Shown here: piece by piece, positions 8,975 through 17,330 of the stretch
Layout: every line of letters starts with the position of its first letter
How positions within the stretch are numbered: position 1 is the stretch's first letter
From: a virus
Strand: one strand, 5' to 3'
DNA length: 49,718 nt
Virus record (IMG/VR): IMGVR_UViG_3300031692_000140
Coordinates: 1-49,718 of that record
Notes under the pieces: model-generated
What the model was told of the DNA's origin: nothing
Seen by the model: only the letters and a program-made list of their open reading frames with translations
The model's database searches: none
Made by a program: the position numbers and the translations under genes

Positions 8975-9785
8975 AATTAATCTCCTCATCTTCATATATA
9001 TTTTTGCCAAATTCGGCCAGACCATATTCAATAGCTTTATCATAGTCAATTATGATTAATGCTAGTTTTTCCATAAATTGCTGTATTTCTTTATCACTAT
9101 GACAATAAAATTCAGCAATATTTTCATAATTAAAATTTATAAATCTATATGCAGAAAATATTAAAAAGTCTTTTGTTTTTTTATCAATTTTACTTTTCTT
9201 TATTTCATTTATTAATTTTGCAGCTTTTTTCGTATCCATTAATTCTTCAATTTCTGGAGCTTTATCTTTCTTAGCTTCATACAAAGGAGCTTTTATTTTT
9301 TCTGTATAACTATCAGTATGATTATCAGTTCCATTATTATTATTATTATTATTGCTACTTCCACTATTATTGATATTACTAAAATCTTTCATGATATTTT
9401 CAAATTCAGTATTATCAAAACCAGTAAAATTAAAAAGTTCTTCATTTTCAATTTTAATTTCATTTAATAAACTGCCTAACTTTTCAAAATTCCAATCCCC
9501 ATCTATTTTATTCAATGCAATATTTAAAGCTTTTAACTCCTTTTCATTAGTTATATCAATCTGGACAACATCAATTACTTTATATCCTAACTCTTTTAAA
9601 ACTGGAAGTCTTTGATGTCCCCCAACAATTTTAAAATTCTTGTTTATTATCACTAAATCAATATATCCAAACTTTTGAATACTATTTTTTAAATCTTCAT
9701 ATTTTTTGTCCCCAGGTTTTAATTGAATTCTTGGATTGTATTCAGCTGGTATCAAATCATCAATATTTACTTTTATTATGTCCAT
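8958..9785 (-). CDS. ParB-like nuclease-domain protein
   Basis: A 275-residue protein. Residues 1-95 form a ParB N-terminal-type domain (IDDLIPAEYNPRIQL, then IVGGHQRLPVLKELGY with the GGHQR phosphate-binding motif). A poly-Asn linker lies near residue 145, followed by a charged C-terminal half that I do not recognise. ParB-like domains in phage operons often accompany DNA modification or packaging genes, as here: it overlaps the glycosyltransferase and precedes terminase. It may guide modification to DNA sites (inference). The site AAAGGAAG precedes the ATG. Confidence 0.82.
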   Translation of the reverse strand: MDIIKVNIDDLIPAEYNPRIQLKPGDKKYEDLKNSIQKFGYIDLVIINKNFKIVGGHQRLPVLKELGYKVIDVVQIDITNEKELKALNIALNKIDGDWNFEKLGSLLNEIKIENEELFNFTGFDNTEFENIMKDFSNINNSGSSNNNNNNNGTDNHTDSYTEKIKAPLYEAKKDKAPEIEELMDTKKAAKLINEIKKSKIDKKTKDFLIFSAYRFINFNYENIAEFYCHSDKEIQQFMEKLALIIIDYDKAIEYGLAEFGKNIYEDEEINFEDIE

Positions 9786-9789
9786 TATA

Positions 9790-10137
9790 TTACTTCCTTT
9801 CTGAATTAATTCTTTTAATCTTTTCTATTAATGCAGAATTTTCACCACCCAATTTTTGAGCGATTAAATTCAACTCATTATCATTAAGCTTTTCTGATGG
9901 AACATACTGCATTCCCCCAGTATAACCGCCATATGATTCTATCTGATATCCAAGATATATTAATGTCGTTTTATAATAATTAATACTTCTTTTCGATGTT
10001 ACTTCTAAGGCCTTCATTAATTCAGCTGTTTTCATTCTGCCATTTGTTCTCAATAATTGTAACATCTTAAAACAATTTTCTAATTTATTAGTTTTAGTTC
10101 CAGTAAATTTATCTTCACTTTTACAAAGTCTATTCAA
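9790..10137 (-). CDS. Winged-helix transcriptional regulator
   Basis: A 115-residue protein with an HTH_11-like winged helix: MLQLLRTNGRMKTAELMKAL, a recognition helix ending SINYYKT and a wing around ESYGGYTGGMQY. It is the first gene of the packaging operon, directly behind one copy of the shared TTTACA-17-TATTAT promoter, so it may control this operon or itself. The start is TTG behind AAAGGAG. Confidence 0.75.
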   Translation of the reverse strand: MNRLCKSEDKFTGTKTNKLENCFKMLQLLRTNGRMKTAELMKALEVTSKRSINYYKTTLIYLGYQIESYGGYTGGMQYVPSEKLNDNELNLIAQKLGGENSALIEKIKRINSERK

Positions 10138-10164
10138 TTCAATCAGCTCCTTTATTCTATTTTA

Positions 10165-10193
10165 ATAATATCATGTTGCATTTATTATGTAAA
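10165..10193 (-). promoter_or_regulatory. Shared-type promoter, copy 1 (packaging operon)
   Basis: On the minus strand TTTACA and TATTAT are separated by 17 bases, with the spacer element ATGCAACATGA common to six promoters of this genome. It drives the 10137 regulator and perhaps the packaging genes after it. The -35 is contained in one arm of a 15-bp inverted repeat (10189-10226). Confidence 0.7.
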
Positions 10194-10226
10194 GAATCGA
10201 GTATACATTAATACTCGATTCTTTAC
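10189..10226. repeat. 15-bp inverted repeat overlapping a -35 box
   Basis: Arms 10189-10203 and 10212-10226 are perfect complements with an 8-base loop. On the minus strand it lies between genes 10288 and 10137 and its last arm ends in the TTTACA box of promoter copy 1. It has no good U tract, so it is either a weak terminator for the upstream gene or an operator at the promoter. Confidence 0.5.
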
Positions 10227-10287
10227 AATGTTTTAATAAGTTCTTTTTGTTTTTCTAATACTCAGCTTTCCTCCTTCAGCTCTTTTT

Positions 10288-10638
10288 TTAAAATTCTCTT
10301 TTACTAGTTAATTTTAAGTAATAACGTTGGATATCTTCAACTGTATTGATTTTTTTATCTAATCTAATATTGAAATTATCAAAATAATATACTTCCTTTA
10401 TTGCGAATTTAAGCCATTTTCTATCAGTATTGATATCAGTTAATATATAAATTGTTCCCTTTTCAGCTGCAACTTTATAACATGCTAATTTCATTGATTC
10501 CAGAGTTTTAAGTCTTTCATTTCCTGTATACTTACTTATTGATGATTTATTTTTATTAGAAGTATATCCCCTACCAAATTTGACTTCATAATAAACACAA
10601 GTTTCTTGACTAAAGTTCACAAAAAATTTTATAATCAT
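10288..10638 (-). CDS. Hypothetical protein
   Basis: A 116-residue basic protein with no family I recognise and no membrane segment. It starts with a hydrophobic strand (MIIKFFVNF) followed by a Gly/Ser/Lys-rich loop. The TAGGAGG site lies nine bases from the ATG. It follows a small zinc-ribbon gene in the same direction and precedes the packaging operon promoter. Confidence 0.6.
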   Translation of the reverse strand: MIIKFFVNFSQETCVYYEVKFGRGYTSNKNKSSISKYTGNERLKTLESMKLACYKVAAEKGTIYILTDINTDRKWLKFAIKEVYYFDNFNIRLDKKINTVEDIQRYYLKLTSKREF

Positions 10639-10663
10639 ACTGCATTGCCTCCTAAAATTTTAT

Positions 10664-10691
10664 TAAGTGGGAAGGCTTAATCTTCCCACTT
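10664..10691. terminator. Intergenic hairpin (possible terminator on the plus strand)
   Basis: AAGTGGGAAG (10664-10673) pairs perfectly with CTTCCCACTT (10682-10691) and is followed by TTTT on the plus strand only. The flanking genes are on the minus strand, where no U tract follows, so it may rather be an RNA processing or stability hairpin. Confidence 0.4.
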
Positions 10692-10692
10692 T

Positions 10693-10863
10693 TTAATCAA
10701 ATTTCTTAATTGTTATAACTCCATTCTCTGTTTTGATATGAAATGTATGTTTACAAGTGTTACAAAAGTATGTTTCAAGTTTCTTTCCATTAATGTCTAA
10801 TTTTGATAACTTCTCGGTGTTTTTACTTTGGCAGCTTTTTCTAGGACATCTTACTGTTTTCAA
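10693..10863 (-). CDS. Small zinc-ribbon protein
   Basis: A 56-residue protein starting at TTG, eight bases after a near-perfect AAAGGAGGTGAT site. It has CPRKSC near residue 6 and CNTC near residue 37 with a beta-strand pattern between them (FCNTCKHTFHI), a zinc ribbon. It directly follows the 357-residue gene, which also has Cys pairs. The function is unknown; nucleic-acid binding is the usual role of this fold. Confidence 0.75.
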   Translation of the reverse strand: MKTVRCPRKSCQSKNTEKLSKLDINGKKLETYFCNTCKHTFHIKTENGVITIKKFD

Positions 10864-10882
10864 TGAATATCACCTCCTTTCA

Positions 10883-11956
10883 TTACTTTTCTTTTTCATT
10901 GTGAAGTGTTTCGCAGACAGCCTTTTCAAAAGATTTCAATGTAAGTACATACATTTTTCGAGCTGCTTCATTCGCTTCTTTCCAGCTATAACCGGGATAT
11001 TTTAATAAAATAACTGAGGTCATTTGTTCACAAATAATTTTTGCTTTTTCCATAATACTATTATCTTTATTATCAGTCATATCATTAATGGCAGCTATCA
11101 TATCAGGACAATTATTGCAATAAGTTAAACTTTTATTTCTATTTATGCAGTTTGTACACTCTGAATATTTTTCTTGTTTTTGCTCCTCTATTTTTTTATC
11201 ATTTCTATTTTCAAGTATTTCCTTAATATCTGATAAATACATATTTTTAAATTCTTTATAATCGTTACTATCTGGGGAATAGTTACTTAATATTTCTTTT
11301 TTCTCTAATTGTCTTTTTCTTATTGCTGCAAGTGTTTTTTCTACTAAATTTGAGCCATGCATACTATTAATTTTTTCCATTCTAGCTTCTTTTGTTACAA
11401 TTCTAGTTAAGCCATTATCCCAATCTTTTATATTGATAGACTGTTCATTAATTCTAAGAGTTCTCATTTTTTCTCCAATTTCTTTAATATCATAATTAAT
11501 TCCATAATTATCATTGATTACAGTTACTATTTCATACCATCCAGCATTATTAGCCATATCACCATGATTGTAAAGTACTTGACCAACTTCAAATTTGTTA
11601 GTTTTATTTTCTGTGAAAGTTTCTGCTAAAGTTTCAACTTTTTCAATTAAAGATTCTTTTGTTGATTCCCCATTAATAGTAGATTGTAATTCCTCAGCTA
11701 AAGTTAAAAATCTTTTAATTTCGCTATATTCAAAAGCAATCATATTTTTTGTTAAGCTTGTTGATAAATGTTTACAACTTGTACTTAAATTCATTTGTTT
11801 TCTCATTGTTCCAATACTTGAATGTAAATCAATGACTAGCTTTTTCATTTCTTTGTTTGTTTTGCCTATATTTGCTTCATTTACTATTGCGTAAAATGCT
11901 CTTAATGTAATTTTTCCTTTTAAAATCATTTCTTTCTTTGTTAATTTCTTATTCAT
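10883..11956 (-). CDS. Hypothetical protein with a cysteine knuckle
   Basis: A 357-residue, Lys/Glu-rich, mostly helical protein. A Cys cluster CTNC-x8-CNNC lies near residues 280-295 and probably binds zinc. I recognise no enzyme motif. It is the first gene behind shared promoter copy 2, with the leader TTTTAGGAGGAACTACTATG that is repeated almost exactly before the 12886 gene, which points to duplication of the control region. Confidence 0.65.
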   Translation of the reverse strand: MNKKLTKKEMILKGKITLRAFYAIVNEANIGKTNKEMKKLVIDLHSSIGTMRKQMNLSTSCKHLSTSLTKNMIAFEYSEIKRFLTLAEELQSTINGESTKESLIEKVETLAETFTENKTNKFEVGQVLYNHGDMANNAGWYEIVTVINDNYGINYDIKEIGEKMRTLRINEQSINIKDWDNGLTRIVTKEARMEKINSMHGSNLVEKTLAAIRKRQLEKKEILSNYSPDSNDYKEFKNMYLSDIKEILENRNDKKIEEQKQEKYSECTNCINRNKSLTYCNNCPDMIAAINDMTDNKDNSIMEKAKIICEQMTSVILLKYPGYSWKEANEAARKMYVLTLKSFEKAVCETLHNEKEK

Positions 11957-11998
11957 AGTAGTTCCTCCTAAAATTTAATTAATTAACTTACTAAATAC

Positions 11999-12027
11999 AT
12001 TGTATCACGTTGCATGTATTATGTAAA
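11999..12027 (-). promoter_or_regulatory. Shared-type promoter, copy 2
   Basis: On the minus strand TTTACA and TACAAT are 17 bases apart with the conserved spacer AATACATGCAACGTGA. It precedes the 11956 start by about 40 bases. Confidence 0.75.
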
Positions 12028-12066
12028 GAAGGTGCCATTACAATTATATTACAAATTTAGCCATTA

Positions 12067-12105
12067 ATAAAGAGAGAGAATAGGGCAACTATTTTCTCTC
12101 TTTAT
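12067..12105 (-). terminator. Terminator after the 12116 gene
   Basis: ATAAAGAGAG (12067-12076) pairs with CTCTCTTTAT (12096-12105), and the stem extends further with a wobble. It sits between the 12116 gene stop and promoter copy 2 and can work in both directions. Confidence 0.55.
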
Positions 12106-12115
12106 GTAATTTCAT

Positions 12116-12886
12116 TTATCTTGAAGCTCTTCGTTCATTCTGCTCTTTTATTTTTTGTTCAACATATGAATATCCCATCTTTTTATAGTTCTCACAATCC
12201 TCAATTGTAACAATATAAGAGAATACTTTACAATTTTTCTCAGTATGTTTTAATATGAAATCTAAAACCGCTGATTCTTTTACTTTTCTATCACTTATTG
12301 TAAGACCTTCTTTTCTTAATCTAAAAATAAAACTTTTTCTTGTTTCTTTTCCATCACTTACTTTTACAATAGTTTCATCATCTACTATACAGATAGCTTT
12401 GAAAATTTTTGCTTTTTTTTCTGTCTTGACTACTTTTTTAATTTCCCTATTTTTTGACTTTAAATTCTCTGCATTTTCTATTGCCTCAATTTTTTCTATT
12501 TTTTTAATAATTTTCTTTTCTCCTTCAGCTGCTATTTCAGATTTAATTTTTTTGTTAGTATCTAATATTTTTTCCAATACTACATTTAATTTGATTAAAT
12601 CTGCCAATTGTTTTGTCAATTTTTCATATAAAGCAATTAATCTCTTTTTACTATAATTCTTTTTTAATGATTCAAGTGTGATATTAAAGTTAGTATTTAC
12701 TTTTATCATTTTAATATTAGTCATTGCAGCTTCCCTTAAACCAACAAGATCAGATGTATTTGCTTCTAGATTTTCTTGACAAGCTGCTTTATTATCTGTC
12801 AATCTTTGTGTATTTGCATGTCCCATTTCAATGCCTTTCATAATTTCAGTAATCATCATTTCTCTTTTCATATTCATATTTAACAT
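12116..12886 (-). CDS. Hypothetical coiled-coil protein
   Basis: A 256-residue protein with long Lys/Glu/Ile heptad-like stretches (about 70-160), probably coiled coil. The C-terminal 90 residues look globular (FKAICIVDDETIVKVSDG, later SYIVTIEDCENYKKMG). It has its own shared-type promoter and the same GGAGGAACTACTATG leader as its neighbour. No family recognised. Confidence 0.65.
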   Translation of the reverse strand: MLNMNMKREMMITEIMKGIEMGHANTQRLTDNKAACQENLEANTSDLVGLREAAMTNIKMIKVNTNFNITLESLKKNYSKKRLIALYEKLTKQLADLIKLNVVLEKILDTNKKIKSEIAAEGEKKIIKKIEKIEAIENAENLKSKNREIKKVVKTEKKAKIFKAICIVDDETIVKVSDGKETRKSFIFRLRKEGLTISDRKVKESAVLDFILKHTEKNCKVFSYIVTIEDCENYKKMGYSYVEQKIKEQNERRASR

Positions 12887-12929
12887 AGTAGTTCCTCCTA
12901 AAAATTTAATTTATTTTCTTACTAAAGCC

Positions 12930-12958
12930 ATTGTATCATGTTGCATGTATTTTGTAAA
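12930..12958 (-). promoter_or_regulatory. Shared-type promoter, copy 3
   Basis: On the minus strand TTTACA and TACAAT are 17 bases apart with the spacer AAATACATGCAACATGA. It serves the 12886 gene. Confidence 0.75.
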
Positions 12959-12960
12959 GA

Positions 12961-12987
12961 GAAATTAGGAAATTTATTCCTAATTTC
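12961..12987 (-). terminator. Hairpin after the 12980 gene
   Basis: GAAATTAGGAA (12961-12971) pairs with TTCCTAATTTC (12977-12987). The stem overlaps the TAG stop of the 12980 gene and is followed on the minus strand by TCTTTACA, which is the start of promoter copy 3. It is a weak terminator candidate. Confidence 0.5.
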
Positions 12988-13210
12988 CTAATCTTTTATC
13001 AAGTTTTGAAATCATTTTATTTTGAAAGTTTACTATTTCATATTTTATTTTTGTTTTTGTTTTGCCATTTTTTACTTCTTTGTTTAATTTGGCATGAAGC
13101 TCTTCGACTGTTTTGTATACTACATGATAACTTAGTGTTTCCCCATTAAACATCCATTCTATTGTTTTTTTCTCACTTCTAAATTCTTTTCTAAATTCTT
13201 TTATAGTCAT
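12980..13210 (-). CDS. Small hypothetical protein
   Basis: A 76-residue, strongly basic protein (MTIKEFRKEFRSEKKTIEW and so on), without Cys pairs or a membrane segment. It is a single-gene transcription unit with its own shared-type promoter and a GGGGGATTC site before the ATG. Such small early genes often take over host functions, but nothing in the sequence shows which. Confidence 0.6.
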   Translation of the reverse strand: MTIKEFRKEFRSEKKTIEWMFNGETLSYHVVYKTVEELHAKLNKEVKNGKTKTKIKYEIVNFQNKMISKLDKRLGN

Positions 13211-13250
13211 ATCTGAATCCCCCTAAAAATTTGTTTTTCTTACTAAATCC

Positions 13251-13279
13251 ATTGTATCATGTTGCATGTATTTTGTAAA
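13251..13279 (-). promoter_or_regulatory. Shared-type promoter, copy 4
   Basis: On the minus strand TTTACA and TACAAT are 17 bases apart with the spacer AAATACATGCAACATGA, identical in spacer to copy 3. It serves the 13210 gene. Confidence 0.75.
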
Positions 13280-13300
13280 GAGAGATAGTAAAAAATGGCA

Positions 13301-13339
13301 AAAAAAATAACAGATATAAAAATTATCTGTTATTTTTTT
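13301..13339 (-). terminator. Strong terminator after the 13346 gene
   Basis: A 16-bp perfect stem (13301-13316 with 13324-13339), loop 7, A-rich on one side and T-rich on the other, so it is bidirectional. It closes the 14047-13346 transcription unit before promoter copy 4. Confidence 0.75.
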
Positions 13340-13345
13340 TATTTT

Positions 13346-14047
13346 TTATGAAAGGTAACATCTTTCATATCTGAAATAATGACAGGCAATATCAATATAT
13401 AAGTTACCATTATCATCTTTTCTGACTCCATTATCATCTTTTCCACCTATCAATACATACCATCCAGATGGCGACTCAATAAGAGTTTTACATATATCCA
13501 TTTTATCAATAGTTCTATCTTTAGAAAAATTAGCAGCTGCATCCGCTGCATAATCATCTGTAGTTTCCTGCCTTGTTATAACTTTACTTATCTGACCATT
13601 AAGCAGCATCTTTTTGATATCACCTAGATTTAATTTAGTCTTTTCTATATTTACAGCTTTTGGAATCTTACCAAAAGGAGTAAATACATCTTTTGAATCT
13701 AATTCACGAATATATTTTGATAAAACTTCATCGTTGAATTTTACTTTATCAGGATTTATTAAAAATTCATTAAAAGTTAAACCAGAATCATTATAATTTA
13801 ATATATCAACAGCAAAATTCAAACAACGTTGACTCCTATCAACTTTTGGCCATTCTTTAATAAAAACAAATTCATTGCATTTTTTGCCTCTTACCAATGC
13901 ATTATGTAAATGTGTTATATGAAAAGAATCGGAATAGTTATGAAAACATACACCAATATCTTTTACATAAATAGTTGAAAACAATGTATATGCCATCTTT
14001 TCACTATCTTCCTTATTTTTTACAGTCTCAATTATTTTAATACTCAT
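13346..14047 (-). CDS. Hypothetical protein
   Basis: A 233-residue globular protein, not recognised. It contains HITHLHNALVRGKKC (two His near 45) and a C-terminal SGWYVLIGGKDDNG segment followed by CHYFRYERC. It is monocistronic, with shared promoter copy 5 upstream, GGAGGAAATAACT before the ATG and a strong terminator behind it. It lies next to the putative origin, divergent from the replication genes. Confidence 0.6.
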   Translation of the reverse strand: MSIKIIETVKNKEDSEKMAYTLFSTIYVKDIGVCFHNYSDSFHITHLHNALVRGKKCNEFVFIKEWPKVDRSQRCLNFAVDILNYNDSGLTFNEFLINPDKVKFNDEVLSKYIRELDSKDVFTPFGKIPKAVNIEKTKLNLGDIKKMLLNGQISKVITRQETTDDYAADAAANFSKDRTIDKMDICKTLIESPSGWYVLIGGKDDNGVRKDDNGNLYIDIACHYFRYERCYLS

Positions 14048-14086
14048 AGTTATTTCCTCCTAAAAATTTAATTTACTTACAAATAT

Positions 14087-14115
14087 ATTGTATCACGTTG
14101 CATGTATTATGTAAA
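14087..14115 (-). promoter_or_regulatory. Shared-type promoter, copy 5
   Basis: On the minus strand TTTACA and TACAAT are 17 bases apart with the spacer TAATACATGCAACGTGA. It serves the 14047 gene and marks the left edge of the non-coding region. Confidence 0.75.
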
Positions 14116-14271
14116 TATACAATAATATATTCTTTTGATATATTAAATATATAATTATTAGTCTGTAATTATTTACGACTCCCACATATCAATATATTTA
14201 TTTTAATTTAGATGATTTCATCTTTTTTTTTATCAGTTAATAAAATACTATTATCGATACTTTTAATTAAT

Positions 14272-14712
14272 TGAAACTTTTCTTAAAACAAATCATCATA
14301 AATCTATTAAAAATCAGTGAGTGAAACTTTTCAGGTTTCACTCAAAAACAAGGTCAAACATAGTTATATCAACTGATATAAGGAATTCTTGTTTTTGAGT
14401 GAAACCTGCTGAAACCTGCCCAAGTTTCAGCTGTATCTATTGATATGACTGCACTTGACCTTGTTTTTTATACTGAAACCTAAAAAAAAAACACAATATA
14501 TATATATATAAATATTTATGTATACATATGTATATATTACATACATATAATGTATATACGTATACATATGTATACATTACCTCACGCATATATATATAGT
14601 ATATATATATATAAGTTTCATGGTTTCAATATATATATATATAAGTAATAGATTGATTTATATGAAACCTATATGAAACTTTTGTGAAACCTGACCCTAA
14701 AAAAAAGTTTCA
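14272..14712. other. Putative replication origin with iterons
   Basis: No gene fits 14116-14993. Within 14272-14712 I count 13 copies of TGAAAC/GTTTCA (direct: 14272, 14322, 14400, 14410, 14474, 14663, 14674, 14685; reverse: 14335, 14424, 14615, 14623, 14707), often extended to GTGAAACCTG. They lie inside inverted repeats: 14319-14327/14335-14343, 14334-14352/14388-14406 (19 bp, perfect) and 14344-14357/14455-14468 (14 bp). A TA-run at 14490-14645 could be the unwinding region. The primase-helicase gene follows. The function is inferred from structure and position. Confidence 0.65.
14334..14406. repeat. 19-bp inverted repeat in the origin region
   Basis: Arms 14334-14352 and 14388-14406 are exact complements, each holding one TGAAAC box and an A5/T5 run. 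The 35-base spacer contains a smaller dyad, TTATATCA-AC-TGATATAA. Confidence 0.85.
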
Positions 14713-14922
14713 CTCGTATTTTATAGACTCTTTTCTCTTTAAATGATAAGGTTTTAAAACAGATTAATTTATTTCGCTCAAAAACATGTCTAGAATTGAT
14801 TTAAATTTCAAAGGTATAATTCTGAGTAAATAATCTAAATAATAAGCTGTGCTTAAAATTTAATGTATAGAAATATATTCTATTGATATTTGTTTGAAGT
14901 AGAAGTTTTATTTTATTAGTTA

Positions 14923-14951
14923 TTGATTTTACTTAGTAGTTACATTATAAT
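14923..14951 (+). promoter_or_regulatory. Promoter of the plus-strand replication operon
   Basis: TTGATT (14923-14928) and TATAAT (14946-14951) are 17 bases apart, about 40 bases before the ATG at 14994. It is of a different type from the shared minus-strand promoters. Confidence 0.65.
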
Positions 14952-14993
14952 GATAATACTTAATAATACTACTAGATTGGAGAAATATTTAAT

Positions 14994-15377
14994 ATGAACA
15001 ATTTAATAAAAGTAAAAAAAGATAATCTTTATATATCTACTGATATTCTAGCTAAACAACTAGATAGACAACATAGAGTAGTATATAATTTGGTCAATTC
15101 TTACAAAAAACAACTTGAAATGTTGGGGGTTTTACACTTTGAAAATGTTCCAAGTATTGGAAATGATAAAGGTGGTGGTACTAAAAAAATATTTTATCTT
15201 AATGAGGAACAATATATTTTTCTTATAAGTAACATGAGAACAAAATCCACTGAATTTGATACAGTTATGCGAAAAAAAATAGAAATATCAAAACAATTTG
15301 TTTTAATGAGAAATAAATTAAATTTCAAAGAAATAATACCAGGAGCAGAATTTAAACAAATAGAAAGGACTGAATAA
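14994..15377 (+). CDS. Rha-family-like regulatory protein
   Basis: A 127-residue protein. YISTDILAKQLDRQHRVVYN near the N terminus, then FYLNEEQYIFLIS and FDTVMRKKIEISKQFVLMRN, follow the layout of Rha phage regulatory proteins (a DNA-binding-like domain, then F-L-T/N-x-D/E-Q). Rha proteins in temperate phages affect growth and antirepression. Here it leads the replication operon, next to the putative origin, so it could regulate replication. It has TTGGAG before the ATG and is followed after three bases by the helicase gene. Confidence 0.7.
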   Translation: MNNLIKVKKDNLYISTDILAKQLDRQHRVVYNLVNSYKKQLEMLGVLHFENVPSIGNDKGGGTKKIFYLNEEQYIFLISNMRTKSTEFDTVMRKKIEISKQFVLMRNKLNFKEIIPGAEFKQIERTE

Positions 15378-15380
15378 TAT

Positions 15381-17330
15381 ATGATTTCTTCTGAATTATT
15401 TAAGATTGACGAAGAGGAATATAAAGTTTTTTTAACAGAAAAAAACTGTATTATATATCTAAGTCATGAATTAGAATTAATAACAGAATTTCTACCAACA
15501 GATAGTATAAAAAGAATAAATACTTCATCAAGAATAAATAAAATACGAGAAGAAATTGAATTAAATTACGGAAAAAAATTAATAATTAAATATACTATGA
15601 ATGACTTTGTTGTTCCTGATAATTTCTATTTAAAAGCTGATGGATTGTATATCAAGAAAATAATAATAAGAAATAAAAATGAATATATTGACTATGTAAA
15701 AATTTGTCCAAAATGGTTATTTGTTGTCGCCGATGTATATTCAAATGAATATGATATTCATCAATATGAAGTTGTTTCGAAAAAACCTTATTTGAAAACA
15801 TCTAAAATTCAATTATGTGACAAAGATGTTTTATTCAAAAATAGTTTAATCATAACATTTCTATCTAATAAACTCGATGTTCCTGTTGATGACTCATTAA
15901 AAGCCGATTATACTAATTATTTTTTTAACTTTGTTCAAGAAAATCAAAATAAATTTATAAAAAAGAATACAGTTCCAACATTAGGCTGGAATGATAATTT
16001 TAATCAATTCGCTCCATATAGCAAAGATTTACATATTGATTACAGCAAAGACAGATATAATTATTTTAGAAATTTAATATCTGGATTTAAACCAAAAGGC
16101 GATAAAGTTAAGTTTATAAATAAAATGAAAAAGCATGTAGAAAATCCATTCGCTGATTTTGCGGTATCAACTGCTTTTACTGCTCCACTTTTAAAAATAT
16201 TAGGTGTTAGAAGTTTCTTATTAAATTATTATGGAAAGTCAAAAAATCAGAAAAGTTTATCGGCAAGAATTGGTCTAGCTGCTTTTGGAGATTATCAAAA
16301 ATTAGAAATGTCTGGAGCTGATACGGTCAATGTTCTTAAAAGTAAAATACATAAAATGCAAAATCATCTATGTTATGTTGATGAAATAATACAAAAGGGA
16401 AAAAATGCTCCACAAATAAATGCATATGATATCGGAAATGAAAAAGACCGGCATAGACTAGATAGTAATAGTCAGATAAAAGAATCTAAGTCGTGGAGAA
16501 CTATTGTATTTTGTACCAGTGAATTAGCAATATCAAAAGATAACGATATGTCAGGAGAAATCAATAGAGCTTTAATTTTTGATGCTGACTGTAGAAATAA
16601 ATCAATTAAAAATGAAACTGAGATGCATATTTATGCGAGTGATTATTATTCATTTTTAAGTAATAATTATGGTTTACTTGGGGATGAATACATTCAACAT
16701 ATAATCGAAACTGATAATGATGAAATCAGAAATATATATAAAGATATTAGAAATTTACTTCAATCAGTAAATCAAAACGAAAATTTAACTGACCATATTA
16801 ACTCAATTGCTGCAATATGCACAGGTAATTTTTATTATAGAAAGTTCTTTTTTAATGAAATTGATTATCAATACTCCGTCGAGCTTGCTTTTCAAATATT
16901 AAAGAGTCTAAAAACTGTTGAAGAACTTGACCCAAAAATAAAAATGATGGATGAAATTTACAATTTTTATGAAATACATAAAAGTTGTTTTCTTGGTACA
17001 GCTGATAGAGTAAAAAGTCCAAGCTCTCCTATTTATGGGAAATATGATGTAGCTAAAAAAGAAATTTATTTCATCCTATCACCTTTAAAAGATTATTTAG
17101 AAAGAAGTGGATGGACTTGGGAAGCAAAAAAAGAACTGCAAGAAACTAATTTAATTTCATATGGATTACGTCGTATTGATGGAATAGCCGGAAAAAGAAT
17201 TATTATACCTGCAGACAGATTATATTTAAAAAATAGTGAATATGAAGATGAGGAAAGAGAATCAATAGTTAATCAAGATAAAGAACCCATTAACATTGAA
17301 AATTATAGGAAGGATGATATAAATGGATAA
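15381..17330 (+). CDS. DUF927-type primase-helicase with degenerate Walker A
   Basis: A 649-residue protein. Residues about 195-430 match the DUF927 helicase-like domain: TLGWNDNFNQFAPYSKD, then NPFADFAVSTAFTAPLLKIL and GVRSFLLNYYGKS. The P-loop reads GKSKNQKS (285-292), where GKSGSGKT is usual, so the second Gly is Gln. Walker B CYVDE (331-335) and the CTSE sensor (378-381) are present. The N-terminal 190 residues are unassigned. It probably unwinds the adjacent origin; altered ATP binding is possible. AAAGGA precedes the ATG. Confidence 0.78.
   Translation: MISSELFKIDEEEYKVFLTEKNCIIYLSHELELITEFLPTDSIKRINTSSRINKIREEIELNYGKKLIIKYTMNDFVVPDNFYLKADGLYIKKIIIRNKNEYIDYVKICPKWLFVVADVYSNEYDIHQYEVVSKKPYLKTSKIQLCDKDVLFKNSLIITFLSNKLDVPVDDSLKADYTNYFFNFVQENQNKFIKKNTVPTLGWNDNFNQFAPYSKDLHIDYSKDRYNYFRNLISGFKPKGDKVKFINKMKKHVENPFADFAVSTAFTAPLLKILGVRSFLLNYYGKSKNQKSLSARIGLAAFGDYQKLEMSGADTVNVLKSKIHKMQNHLCYVDEIIQKGKNAPQINAYDIGNEKDRHRLDSNSQIKESKSWRTIVFCTSELAISKDNDMSGEINRALIFDADCRNKSIKNETEMHIYASDYYSFLSNNYGLLGDEYIQHIIETDNDEIRNIYKDIRNLLQSVNQNENLTDHINSIAAICTGNFYYRKFFFNEIDYQYSVELAFQILKSLKTVEELDPKIKMMDEIYNFYEIHKSCFLGTADRVKSPSSPIYGKYDVAKKEIYFILSPLKDYLERSGWTWEAKKELQETNLISYGLRRIDGIAGKRIIIPADRLYLKNSEYEDEERESIVNQDKEPINIENYRKDDING

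Noticed and set aside
14480-14650. TA microsatellite as a gene or CRISPR-like array
   Set aside because: Plain TA runs of irregular length, better explained as an unwinding region.
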